From the NCBI GenBank assembly GCA_964588385.1, contig CAZPPG010000005.1:1-64000 (forward strand): a stretch of DNA of 64,000 nucleotides, read 5' to 3'. Origin of the DNA: JAHBWV01 sp964588385. GTDB lineage: Bacteria > Planctomycetota > Phycisphaerae > Phycisphaerales > UBA1924. Positions within the stretch are counted from its first letter, which is position 1; every line of letters begins with the position of its first letter. The position numbers and the translations under genes were made by a program. Below are positions 18,266-26,053 of this stretch, piece after piece. The notes under the pieces were generated by a model that did no database searches, had not been told where the DNA came from, and worked only from the letters and a program-made list of their open reading frames with translations.

Positions 18266-18351
18266 GGGCCCGTGGCGGAACTGGCAGACGCAGGGGACTT
18301 AAAATCCCCATCGCCGGAAGGCGAGTGCGGGTTCGACTCCCGCCGGGCCCA
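18266..18351 (+). tRNA. tRNA-Leu(UAA)
   Basis: This is an 86-base class II tRNA. The acceptor GGGCCCG pairs with CGGGCCC, the D-region TGGCGGAACTGGCAGACGC is typical of tRNA-Leu, and the anticodon stem GGGGA/TCCCC encloses CTTAAAA (anticodon TAA at 18300-18302). A variable arm (CGCCGGAAGGCG) and the T-arm GCGGG/CCCGC follow. CCA is not encoded. Confidence 0.95.
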
Positions 18352-18358
18352 TTGGAGT

Positions 18359-19597
18359 TCAGTCGTCGACCACGCGTGCAAGCGTTCCCGTATCCAGGAG
18401 CATGTTGTACCGTTTGATGAATCCCTTGGGCGGATTCTCGGCGTATGCAGGCTCGAACGTCAGCGTGATCGTTCCCGAGATGCCAAGGTCATCTCCGGCC
18501 AGGATCGGCCCGGAGATCGAAGACGTTCCTCTCAGCGTCACATCATCGGTCGCGTAGACGAGGCCGTGGACGCGGCTCGGATAGGTGTCGGACTTGTCTG
18601 AATCCGAGACGCCGTTGTAGGGTGCGGTTGCGGGATTGAAGTTCACGTTCTGGCTGGACTCGGAGAGAAAAGTGCTGGTCAGATCAATGGCGATGCGGCC
18701 CTGGGTGAGAATCGCGGGCATCGTGGGCGAAGCGGGTTTCCAGTTGACGGACTGCTCAACTGCTGAGCTGGTCCCGGCGTTGAGGAGCACGATCGTGCCC
18801 TCAATGCGGCAGTTGCGGATACGGATGCTCGCGCCGCCGCAGTTGATCACGTAGATTCCCATCGCATTGGGTGAGCCAAACGGATTCTGATTTGGGCCCA
18901 GGACGACGTTCTCGATCCTGCCGCTGGGCAGTGAGGCGAAGTTGATCGTCGTCCCATTGGCGGTGTACCAGGCGAGCACCGTGGCGGCATCGGGGTGCTC
19001 TCGCGTGCCGGAGTTGGCAAAGGTTCCTCTGGTGTACGTGAGGCCGGTGATCGACTCGCCAGCATAGACCGGCGTGCGAACGCTCGACAGAAGCGCGGAT
19101 GAGCTGCTATTGGCTGCTACCGGAACGTCTGCATTGAGCGTGCCGTTGAATCCGAGATCATCCACAGCGGAAGCGCCGTAGCTCAGTGAGGACAACGCTA
19201 CTCTGACTGGCGTGAAGGTCGCGCTGACAGACTGCCTCGCACGACCGAAGGTTCCCTCGGCTATGAGCGTGACCTGATCGTCATAGTCGTCTGTCGCGTT
19301 CCCGTCGGAATCGTGCGCGGTGACGGTCAGCAGGCCCCCGAGCAGCGGCTCTTCATCCATCCAGACACCCAGGCCCCGAAGCGTGCGCCATGAATCATCG
19401 GCCTGGATGTAGGCGACAGCGAGCTCAAGGCCCGCCTGCGCAATCTGGCGCGCGTGCTCGATCTCCGAAGCACGAATCAGGTGCTCGCGGCGAGATTTGT
19501 GCACCATGGCCCCGGTCACGCCGATGGCGACCGTGACGAGCACGGCAATCAGGACGAGAAGATAGGCGGTGCCCCGCTTGTGACCTTGCTCCCGCAT
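18359..19597 (-). CDS. PilX-like pilus assembly protein with N-terminal membrane helix
   Basis: This is the last gene of the pseudopilin operon, 412 aa. ATG 19597 shares one base with the stop of the gene before (TGATG) and has GGGAGG upstream. The N-terminus is KRGTAYLLVLIAVLVTVAIG, a single membrane anchor resembling PilX/GspK-type proteins but without a clean type III (FTLIE) prepilin site. The large exported domain (about residues 60-412) is rich in Ser, Thr, Gly and Asn and beta-prone, with a parallel-beta look in the middle (IYVINCGGASIRIRNCRIEG). The function is probably a minor component or adhesin of the pilus-like system. The exact role is unknown. Confidence 0.7.
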   Translation of the reverse strand: MREQGHKRGTAYLLVLIAVLVTVAIGVTGAMVHKSRREHLIRASEIEHARQIAQAGLELAVAYIQADDSWRTLRGLGVWMDEEPLLGGLLTVTAHDSDGNATDDYDDQVTLIAEGTFGRARQSVSATFTPVRVALSSLSYGASAVDDLGFNGTLNADVPVAANSSSSALLSSVRTPVYAGESITGLTYTRGTFANSGTREHPDAATVLAWYTANGTTINFASLPSGRIENVVLGPNQNPFGSPNAMGIYVINCGGASIRIRNCRIEGTIVLLNAGTSSAVEQSVNWKPASPTMPAILTQGRIAIDLTSTFLSESSQNVNFNPATAPYNGVSDSDKSDTYPSRVHGLVYATDDVTLRGTSSISGPILAGDDLGISGTITLTFEPAYAENPPKGFIKRYNMLLDTGTLARVVDD

Positions 19598-20256
19598 CAG
19601 CCGCCTCCCAGAAGACCACCAAGAACCTCGAGCGTGCCTCCGACCACGCCGGTCACGCCGCCGAGGAGGTTGCCGCTCGAGTCGAGGATCTCCACCAGCC
19701 CGCCGCTGGCGTCCACACCCACCGGCGCGGCAGCGGTGCGGATGCCGCTTCGCGCGTCGTCCCACGCCGCGGTGCGGTACGCCGACTGACTCGCGATCAC
19801 GCGGTCGCCTCGCTTAGCCTGGACGGTGACCCGCTTGACGCGTGAGTCGTAGGTGACGGTCGATCCTTCGGGATCGACCAGGCTCACGCGAACGACGGTG
19901 ACTGCGACAGACCAGTCGTCCAGATCTGCGCGTGATGCGCCGTCAAAGTCTTTCGGGGGAGCTTCCGTCCATGTGTCGAAATCGTCCACGTCATTGAAGC
20001 CGGAGCGGGATGTTACACCCGCTTCGGCCGCGTTCCTTCCGAAGGAGCCGACCCACCCGGGCTGCTCAAAGGCCGTGGCCAGCACGTCGGCCATGACCTC
20101 AGCGACAAGCGTGTCACCGGTGGCTCGCTCTCTTGCGTAGGCCTCGGCCCGGGCGGACGCGGTCACGACATTCAGCGCGGCGATGAGTGCGCCGGATGCC
20201 AGCACCAGCGCGAGCATCGCCTCCACAAGACTGAAACCGCGGCGTGTGCGCATCAT
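19597..20256 (-). CDS. Type II secretion/type IV pilus pseudopilin (GspI/PilV-like)
   Basis: This prepilin-like protein has 219 aa. The leader MMRTRRG is followed by FSLVEAMLALVLASGALIAAL, a type III signal with the cut after Gly and conserved Glu at +5. The globular region follows, with a Gly-rich C-terminus (GGVTGVVGGTLEVLGGLLGGG). By operon position and the FSLVE hydrophobic helix it resembles GspI/PilV minor pseudopilins. It starts 12 bases after the stop of the previous pseudopilin, with GAGGA upstream, and its stop overlaps the PilX-like start. Confidence 0.78.
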   Translation of the reverse strand: MMRTRRGFSLVEAMLALVLASGALIAALNVVTASARAEAYARERATGDTLVAEVMADVLATAFEQPGWVGSFGRNAAEAGVTSRSGFNDVDDFDTWTEAPPKDFDGASRADLDDWSVAVTVVRVSLVDPEGSTVTYDSRVKRVTVQAKRGDRVIASQSAYRTAAWDDARSGIRTAAAPVGVDASGGLVEILDSSGNLLGGVTGVVGGTLEVLGGLLGGG

Positions 20257-20268
20257 CGCATGGCGTCC

Positions 20269-20796
20269 TCAGGGCATGGTCGGCTGTCCGACGCAGCGAA
20301 TCGTCCGTCGGTAGAGTGATCCATCGGCGGCCTCCAGGCGGATCGCGACCGCCCGCACGACGCTCTCCGTCGTGTCTCCCACCGTCACGGTTCCCGTGAG
20401 GTATGAGAACGTGAGGTCGGACAGCCCTGTGTGCATCGTTGAGAGGTCAGCCCCGACCATCCTGAGCAGTTGTCCTCCCGACTCGTCCAGGAACGCATAC
20501 GCGATCTCATCCGCTGCGCCGTCCCCGTCCGCGTCGGCCCCGGCAAAGGTCACGTAGCCGGTCTCCGTTGCGAGAAACTTGCTGGCAAGACCGATATCGA
20601 TCGCCATGACGGCGAGGGCCTGGGAGACCGCGACATCGGTCGCCGAACCTCCGGTGGCCGGTGGCGAGGACCGGGCGGCAACCATCAGGACCGAGGACAC
20701 GGTTACTCCCACGATCCCCAGGATCGACGTCGCGAGGATCACCTCGATCAAGGTGAATGCGCGCCTGAGACGCGGCATGACATGTCTGTTCGGCAT
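20269..20796 (-). CDS. Pseudopilin (GspJ/PilW-like)
   Basis: This is a 175-aa prepilin-like protein. The processing site is in PRLRRAFTLIEVILATSILG (Ala at -1 rather than Gly), followed by a hydrophobic N-terminal helix. The globular domain contains a Ca-like acidic string GADADGDGAADE. ATG 20796 overlaps the stop of the preceding gene (TGATG) and has GGGAGG 9 bases upstream; a GTG one codon earlier is an alternative. It is likely a minor pseudopilin at the tip of the pseudopilus. Confidence 0.78.
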   Translation of the reverse strand: MPNRHVMPRLRRAFTLIEVILATSILGIVGVTVSSVLMVAARSSPPATGGSATDVAVSQALAVMAIDIGLASKFLATETGYVTFAGADADGDGAADEIAYAFLDESGGQLLRMVGADLSTMHTGLSDLTFSYLTGTVTVGDTTESVVRAVAIRLEAADGSLYRRTIRCVGQPTMP

Positions 20797-21395
20797 CACC
20801 TGATGCCTCCCTTTCCGAGTTCAACGTCCTTGCTGTCGTCAGCCGGACTTTCTTCAAGGCTCCCGATCTTCACGGTGCCGCTCGCGCCACTGACCACGAT
20901 GCGGCAGAGGAGTCCGTCAGCCACGATCGTCACTATGCCGTCTGATGAGGCGGCGCCGAACCCGTCGAATGCGAGTTCGCCGACGTCACCGAAGGACGCC
21001 TCAACGATGCCCGCGTTGTAGGGCCTCGTGCTCAGATCGACAGCTCTGATCAGCCCATCGCGGGAGCTCGTGACCGTGTACCCGTCTCGGCTGCATTCAA
21101 CCGTCACGCCGGCGCTTGAGGCGATCGCGTACGACCTTGCCTCGGCGATATCCGCGGCGATTCGTCGGGCCGCGCCGGTCAATCGCCACCTCGCCTCAGA
21201 CTCGATCATTCGCGGCACCGCAACCGCCGAAGCGGTCGCAACGATGGCCAGGACAATGAGCAGCTCCACCAGCGAGAATGCCCCGCGAATACACGAGCCC
21301 GGCCCCGTCGCTCCGCCCGACTCGGAGCGCGAGTCGGAGGAACGAGGGGGCCGGGAGGTGTGAGGTTGATTGTCGGCCATCGGCCGTCCATTCAT
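20796..21395 (-). CDS. Pseudopilin (GspH/FimT-like) with unusually long leader
   Basis: This 199-aa protein carries the pseudopilin core GAFSLVELLIVLAIVATASAVAVP and a GspH/FimT-type domain (RWRLTGAARRIAADIAEARSYAI...). The leader before the predicted cut is about 38 residues and full of Ser, Arg and Pro, whereas usual leaders are 5-20. No later ATG, GTG or TTG in frame gives a short leader, and an ATT just before RGAFSL would be a rare start. Its stop overlaps the next gene's ATG. The probable role is a minor pseudopilin. Confidence 0.75.
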   Translation of the reverse strand: MNGRPMADNQPHTSRPPRSSDSRSESGGATGPGSCIRGAFSLVELLIVLAIVATASAVAVPRMIESEARWRLTGAARRIAADIAEARSYAIASSAGVTVECSRDGYTVTSSRDGLIRAVDLSTRPYNAGIVEASFGDVGELAFDGFGAASSDGIVTIVADGLLCRIVVSGASGTVKIGSLEESPADDSKDVELGKGGIR

Positions 21396-21407
21396 CGTTG
21401 GAGGGGA

Positions 21408-21884
21408 TCAATAATCCCGGTAGGCCACGCCCCGTGCATCGTTCTCGCCAGCGGGAATGTTGGCGAAGATGTGTCCGGTGGTATCGTCGTAGACCCAGGC
21501 GGAGTTCGCGTCGCCGTCGGTCTCAGTGATCGCGCTCTTGCCCTTCATGGAGCCGACCTTCAGTGTCGGCACCTTGCGAAGGTAGGGACCGTAGATTTCG
21601 GTCGCGCTCTTCGGGCCAAAGGTGTCACCGGCGAGGTTCGAGTACTGGGTCAGTGCGTCCTCGATATCGGCGGCCGGGGGATAGACACCGCCGTGCTCGG
21701 CCTGGTAGAGGTCAATCGCGTTGCGGAGCACCGCCAGGTCGGCGACCAGAGACGAGTCGGCAGCCCCCTCGGCACCGCGGCTCATCCGGGGAATCGCGAT
21801 CGCGCCGATGATCCCAAGGATCACGACAACAATCACCAGTTCAATCAGACTGAAGGCACGCCGCACTCGATTCATCGCCAGCAT
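21408..21884 (-). CDS. gspG: Major pseudopilin (GspG-like)
   Basis: This 158-aa protein has a short leader MLAMNRVRRA and the classic helix FSLIELVIVVVILGIIGAIA with Glu at +5. The C-terminal part follows the GspG plan: ADLAVLRNAIDLYQAEHGGVYPP, then a short beta domain with GPYLRKVPTL. ATG 21884 is chosen because GGAG lies 8 bases upstream. It should be the main pseudopilus subunit. A 118-base gap separates it from the PilP-like gene before it, so it may also have its own promoter or processing site. Confidence 0.85.
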   Translation of the reverse strand: MLAMNRVRRAFSLIELVIVVVILGIIGAIAIPRMSRGAEGAADSSLVADLAVLRNAIDLYQAEHGGVYPPAADIEDALTQYSNLAGDTFGPKSATEIYGPYLRKVPTLKVGSMKGKSAITETDGDANSAWVYDDTTGHIFANIPAGENDARGVAYRDY

Positions 21885-22002
21885 TTTGATACTCCGTGTT
21901 TGGTGTGCCCATCCTCCTCGGGCAGTACCTTCATCGGAGCATCTCGCCCTATACTTCACCTTGACATCCTGACAGTCACAAGTGATCTGGGTTTGGCCGG
22001 GG

Positions 22003-22560
22003 TTATCGGGGCTTGTTCGCGGGCTCCACGCTGACGGCGATGGTCTGCTCCACCCCTTCGATCTCGATCACTGCGACACCCTTGGCAAGACTCACCAGCC
22101 GCACACCGTCCGATGAGCGCTCGCCGATCCTGACCGCCTGGCCATTCATGACGGCGAAGCCACCGGATGCGTCCTCCACGATCATGGTGATCTTCGGGGC
22201 GACCGGGACGACCGCCTTGGCCGCGGGGTCAGTGGACGTTGGAGCGATTTCGGGCTGCGCCGGCGAGAGTTCCGCCCGCCACGCATCATCAATCGTGAAC
22301 GCGCTGCCGATGCCTCTCTCATCAAGCGCCGACGTCATGCGCTCCAGGTGGGCGTGGAGCGCCACGCGCTCGGCACGAGGCGTTCCGGGCAGCTTTACAC
22401 TGGAGGCCGTTGCGTTCTCGGTCGCATTCGCATTCGCCGAGACCGACGCGCTCGCCGAGGCCGGGCCGCCCAGGAGCTGGTCGGCCCCGAGCACCCCGAC
22501 GCCGACCGTCAGAACCGCCACATACACCTTTCGTTCGCGCGAGAGCTTCATACCACTCAT
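22003..22560 (-). CDS. PilP/GspC-like pilus assembly protein
   Basis: This 185-aa protein has a single N-terminal membrane helix (KVYVAVLTVGVGVLGADQLL), a Ser/Ala/Asn-rich linker, and a C-terminal beta domain ending MNGQAVRIGERSSDGVRLVSLAKGVAVIEIEGV.... That layout and place after PilM/N/O match a PilP or GspC/HR-domain type inner-membrane partner that would contact a secretin. Similarity is by pattern, not by a diagnostic motif. The start is either ATG 22560 or ATG 22551 (MKLSRERK); neither has a strong ribosome-binding site. Confidence 0.6.
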   Translation of the reverse strand: MSGMKLSRERKVYVAVLTVGVGVLGADQLLGGPASASASVSANANATENATASSVKLPGTPRAERVALHAHLERMTSALDERGIGSAFTIDDAWRAELSPAQPEIAPTSTDPAAKAVVPVAPKITMIVEDASGGFAVMNGQAVRIGERSSDGVRLVSLAKGVAVIEIEGVEQTIAVSVEPANKPR

Positions 22561-22609
22561 GTGCGAAACAGACCGGGACTCTGCAAGTGACGCGGACGGA
22601 TTTCCCTGA

Positions 22610-23179
22610 TCATTTTTCCGTCTTTGCGGCGTACCACTCGATCTCCATCTGCACGGAAGACTCACCGCCCTCCGGCGATAGGTCGGCACGCAGTTCGAAC
22701 GCGCGGACCGCCACGTCCGCAAACCTCTCGCGGATCGCTCTCATGAACGCCGCGACGTCCTGGGCCGACGCCCGTCCGGTGAGTCGCACGGGAACGCGAG
22801 TGAACTGCGTTTCCGGCGCGGGCTGCGATGCGTTCAGCGAGTCCACCTCAACGCTCATCTCTGTTGCCAGCGCGGAGATCGCGCGTATCTGTGCATTCAA
22901 CTGGGATGCGGGGCGAAGTTCCACGCCCCGGGTCTGCAGTGTGTCCTGCGCCTCTCTCAGCGCGGCTTCCGCATCGCGGTGGCGTCGGCGCAGTTCGGAC
23001 TCCTCGTTCGAGCGGGCCTTGAGCGCTGTCCGCAGAGACTGCTGCTTGGCCCGAATCGTCTCGACGGGCTCCACTCCGAAGAGATAGCCGGACGCGATAA
23101 TGGCTCCAACGGCGAGCAATCCGCCGGCGTGCACGAGCGACGCTCGTTTCAATCCGGCGACCAGACGCTCGGTCCTCAT
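22610..23179 (-). CDS. PilO/GspM-like assembly protein
   Basis: This 189-aa bitopic inner-membrane protein has a short cytoplasmic N-terminus, one helix (HAGGLLAVGAIIASGYLFGV), a coiled coil (about residues 45-90, rich in Arg/Glu) and a ferredoxin-like C-terminal domain. It is the expected plan of PilO/GspM. ATG 23179 overlaps the stop of the PilN-like gene (ATGA). It would pair with the PilN-like protein to form the periplasmic part of the assembly platform. Confidence 0.75.
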   Translation of the reverse strand: MRTERLVAGLKRASLVHAGGLLAVGAIIASGYLFGVEPVETIRAKQQSLRTALKARSNEESELRRRHRDAEAALREAQDTLQTRGVELRPASQLNAQIRAISALATEMSVEVDSLNASQPAPETQFTRVPVRLTGRASAQDVAAFMRAIRERFADVAVRAFELRADLSPEGGESSVQMEIEWYAAKTEK

Positions 23180-23823
23180 GGCGACTCCTCCACGAATGCG
23201 GCCAACTCCGCCCGGATCTCGAAGCCGATCGCTTCGCCCTTGAGCATCGCTCGCCGGCGCATCTGCACGAGCGTCGTCTGCTGAAAGAGGCCCGACTCTT
23301 CCATGGCCATCACGATCGATGAGACGCGATCCTGATCTCGTGCCGCACCTGTGATATTCAGGATGTACCCGGGCTCCTGCACCGGAGCCGGTGGCTTTGT
23401 CGCGCTCACAGCCGTCGGGCGGGGGCCCGGCGTCCGGGGCGCGGGCGCGGCGGGCGCCTCGCTCACGCGGCACACCTCAATGACCGCACCGTCACCCATG
23501 AACCGGCTCAGCACGAGAAGCAGGCGGCTCCACTCCGGACGCGACTGGATCCGCTCGGACACCGCGAGTTCCCGCTTCACGATCGCCATCTCAGATCCGA
23601 CCTTGGCGATCTGCTGCTTCATGGACTCCACGCTGCGACCTCGTTCACCCAGCAGACGGGTGAGTTCGCGGCCGCCGTCCCCCACCTGCGAGCGGCTCCG
23701 CAGCGCCCACACGCCCGACGCCACACATGCCACCACGCAGATCACGGCCCACCAGCATGCGGCTCGCCGGCGGCTTCGCCAGGCACGGATTGATCTGGGG
23801 AGCAGGTTCAGGTCCACCGTCAC
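23176..23823 (-). CDS. PilN-like assembly protein
   Basis: This 215-aa protein begins MTVDLNLLPRSIR. The NLLP(x) tail that PilM binds in type IV pilus systems is clear. One membrane helix follows (about residues 22-42), then a coiled coil and a periplasmic ferredoxin-like domain interrupted by a Pro/Ala linker (about 120-150). GTG 23823 overlaps the PilM stop (GTGA) and has GAGGAGG upstream, so this start is secure. It couples cytoplasmic PilM to the PilO-like protein. Confidence 0.82.
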   Translation of the reverse strand: MTVDLNLLPRSIRAWRSRRRAACWWAVICVVACVASGVWALRSRSQVGDGGRELTRLLGERGRSVESMKQQIAKVGSEMAIVKRELAVSERIQSRPEWSRLLLVLSRFMGDGAVIEVCRVSEAPAAPAPRTPGPRPTAVSATKPPAPVQEPGYILNITGAARDQDRVSSIVMAMEESGLFQQTTLVQMRRRAMLKGEAIGFEIRAELAAFVEESP

Positions 23824-24821
23824 GCGTATTCCTCCTCGAACCGGCGCAGAGCGAGCCCCGCGGCCAGGCCCCGCACGCCGTCGATCTGCCCCTGTCCGAC
23901 CGCCATGCAAGGCAGTTGGCCCTCCGCGGCGACCGCTTCGACAAGACCGTGCGTCTGGCTACCCCATCCTGCCAGCGCGACAAGCTCCGCTTTCACCGCG
24001 CCGCCCCTGCTTCGGACGTACCCGATAGATTCGGCGATCGCGCGCTGTACGTCCTCGGCCAATCGCTCTCTGAACGTGCTCGCCAGTTCCTCTGCGGTCC
24101 TCGTCGTGGGCCGCGTTTCTGGTTGGCCTGCCTGCAACAGCCGCCACAGTGACTCTCCAGTGAGCCCGAGCGGCGCGGCGGCACAGCCAATCCGCTCGAC
24201 CATGCCGAGCTCTCCAAGCTCTCGCTCAAGCGTCACAGTTCCGCCAGTGATGACGCAGATGCGTCCGCTCGCGGCGCCAAGGTCCACCGTGACGAATGAG
24301 CCCGCTCTGGACCAGGCACGCACGGAGCGTGCCAACGCGATGCAGGGCGGCTCGATTGCTTCAACGGAGAATCCCTGGTCCTCAAACTGCTCGGAGAACG
24401 CCCGCACGCTCTCGCTCGGGCATGCGACGGCCATGACAGAGGCGTGCTGCGCCGCCTTGCCGCCGAATGGGACATCCCATGCGACCGTTTCGATGGAGTC
24501 CGGCTCGCGCCGCATCATGCGAGCCATCTCGATCTGGGCCAGACGATCCACGGGCGCGCCCGACGAACGTGGCGGCAACTCGAGCATCGCTGTTGACGAG
24601 ACGGCGGGAGGGGCGGCCAGCACGAGCGAGCCCGACCAGACACCCCGACGCCGGAGAACCGCGGCGATCCGCTCCACCTCGGCGCCGTCGATCGGGCCGC
24701 CCGGGACCAATCGCGGCACCGTGCCCGAGACGCGCGGCTCTCCCGCGCGTGCATCCAACCCGACGAACTTGATCGCACGGGATCCGACATCAATGCCGAT
24801 CGACGCAAGTTCGTGGCTCAT
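23820..24821 (-). CDS. pilM: PilM-like actin-fold assembly protein
   Basis: This cytoplasmic actin/hexokinase-fold protein has 333 aa. Phosphate-binding strings are GIDVGSRAIKFVGL near the N-terminus and TVDLGAASGRICV in the second half. It corresponds to PilM or the cytoplasmic half of GspL, with the transmembrane half encoded separately as the PilN-like gene. It overlaps GspF upstream and the PilN-like gene downstream by four bases each. It probably relays ATPase state to the membrane ring. Confidence 0.83.
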   Translation of the reverse strand: MSHELASIGIDVGSRAIKFVGLDARAGEPRVSGTVPRLVPGGPIDGAEVERIAAVLRRRGVWSGSLVLAAPPAVSSTAMLELPPRSSGAPVDRLAQIEMARMMRREPDSIETVAWDVPFGGKAAQHASVMAVACPSESVRAFSEQFEDQGFSVEAIEPPCIALARSVRAWSRAGSFVTVDLGAASGRICVITGGTVTLERELGELGMVERIGCAAAPLGLTGESLWRLLQAGQPETRPTTRTAEELASTFRERLAEDVQRAIAESIGYVRSRGGAVKAELVALAGWGSQTHGLVEAVAAEGQLPCMAVGQGQIDGVRGLAAGLALRRFEEEYA

Positions 24822-26053
24822 CCCGGGCCTCCCGGCTGTGTCATCGCCGTCAGATCGAACAGCGGCAGGAACATCGACAACGCGACAAAGCCGACGACGC
24901 CTCCCAGCACCACAAGGATGAGCGGCTCGATGATGCTTGAGAGTGCGCGGAGCGTCACCTCATTGTCCTCATCAAGGAAGTCGGCCATGCTGAGCATGAC
25001 GGGGCCGATCTGCCCGGAGGCCTCGCTGTTCCGCACGGCTTCGCACACGTTCGGCGGAAGCAGGTTCCCGCTCGCGAGCGTCTCGCTCATGGACTCACCC
25101 CGGGTGACTGCTTCTTCGGCACGCGTGAGCAGGGCCTCAAAGTGCATGTTGCCGGCGGCAGCGCGGCAGAGCCCTATGGCTTCCACCAAGGGGATACGAG
25201 CTTCAACGAGCACGCCCATGAGACGGATCATGCGGGCCGAGAGCACGTTCCTGGCGATTGCACCGAAGCGGGGCGTCCGGATCAGTGCGGTATCGATCGC
25301 CGCGCGGCCTTTGGCGGACCGCAGGAAGGCGACCCCGCCGATCACACAGCCGACCAGTCCCCCCACGACCCATGGCCATTGCCCGCGAATGAAGTCGCTG
25401 GCCGCCATCAGCATCGCCGTCGTGGGAGGCAGCGGCGCATCAAGGGACTCGAACATCTCCGCGAACCGCGGCAGCACGAACACAAGCATCAGCACCAGCA
25501 CGTTCGCCGCAATAGCAAGCAGAACGCTCGGATAGGTCAGGGCGCCGAGAACGGTGTGGCGTACGTGCATCTGCTGGCGCGAGAGCGCGGCCAGACGCTG
25601 GAGCATGGCTGTCAACTGCCCGCCTGCCTCTCCGGCTCCGATCAGACTGCGCGTGACGGTGTCGAAGTGCGCTGGTCTTGCCTCCATGGCTTGCGCAAGG
25701 GATGCCCCCTCTTCAACGCGGGCCCGCACGGCGCCGATCGCTTCCTTCCAACTGCCTTCCTTCGTCTGACGCTCGAGCGCGGACAATGCCTGCACGATTG
25801 GCGTGCTGGCTGAGCAGAGCATCGAGAGCTGACGGGTGAACATGGAGATGTTCTGAAGCCGCTTCGGCGCCCGCCCCCTCGACGGCCGCCGGGCCGCGGA
25901 TGCGGTCTCCGCGCCGCTCTGCTCCACGCTCACCGACGTGACGAAGATGCTCTGGCGGCGAAGCCGCTCCCCCGCTTCGCGCGGATCGGGAGCATCGATG
26001 GCGCCGGCGACGGCCTTCCCGGAGGAATCAAATCCCTCATAGCGGAGCTTCAT
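24818..26053 (-). CDS. gspF: GspF/PilC-family inner-membrane platform protein
   Basis: This 411-aa polytopic protein has two T2SSF domains (about residues 70-195 and 275-400). Their signatures include FTRQLSMLCSASTPIVQAL and LGALTYPSVLLAIAANVLVLMLVFVLP, and helices end each domain. The N-terminal region (MKLRYEGFDSSGKAVAG) is the usual GspF start. The ATG has GAAGGAGG upstream. Overlaps at both ends indicate coupled translation. It is the membrane platform the GspE ATPase acts on. Confidence 0.92.
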   Translation of the reverse strand: MKLRYEGFDSSGKAVAGAIDAPDPREAGERLRRQSIFVTSVSVEQSGAETASAARRPSRGRAPKRLQNISMFTRQLSMLCSASTPIVQALSALERQTKEGSWKEAIGAVRARVEEGASLAQAMEARPAHFDTVTRSLIGAGEAGGQLTAMLQRLAALSRQQMHVRHTVLGALTYPSVLLAIAANVLVLMLVFVLPRFAEMFESLDAPLPPTTAMLMAASDFIRGQWPWVVGGLVGCVIGGVAFLRSAKGRAAIDTALIRTPRFGAIARNVLSARMIRLMGVLVEARIPLVEAIGLCRAAAGNMHFEALLTRAEEAVTRGESMSETLASGNLLPPNVCEAVRNSEASGQIGPVMLSMADFLDEDNEVTLRALSSIIEPLILVVLGGVVGFVALSMFLPLFDLTAMTQPGGPG

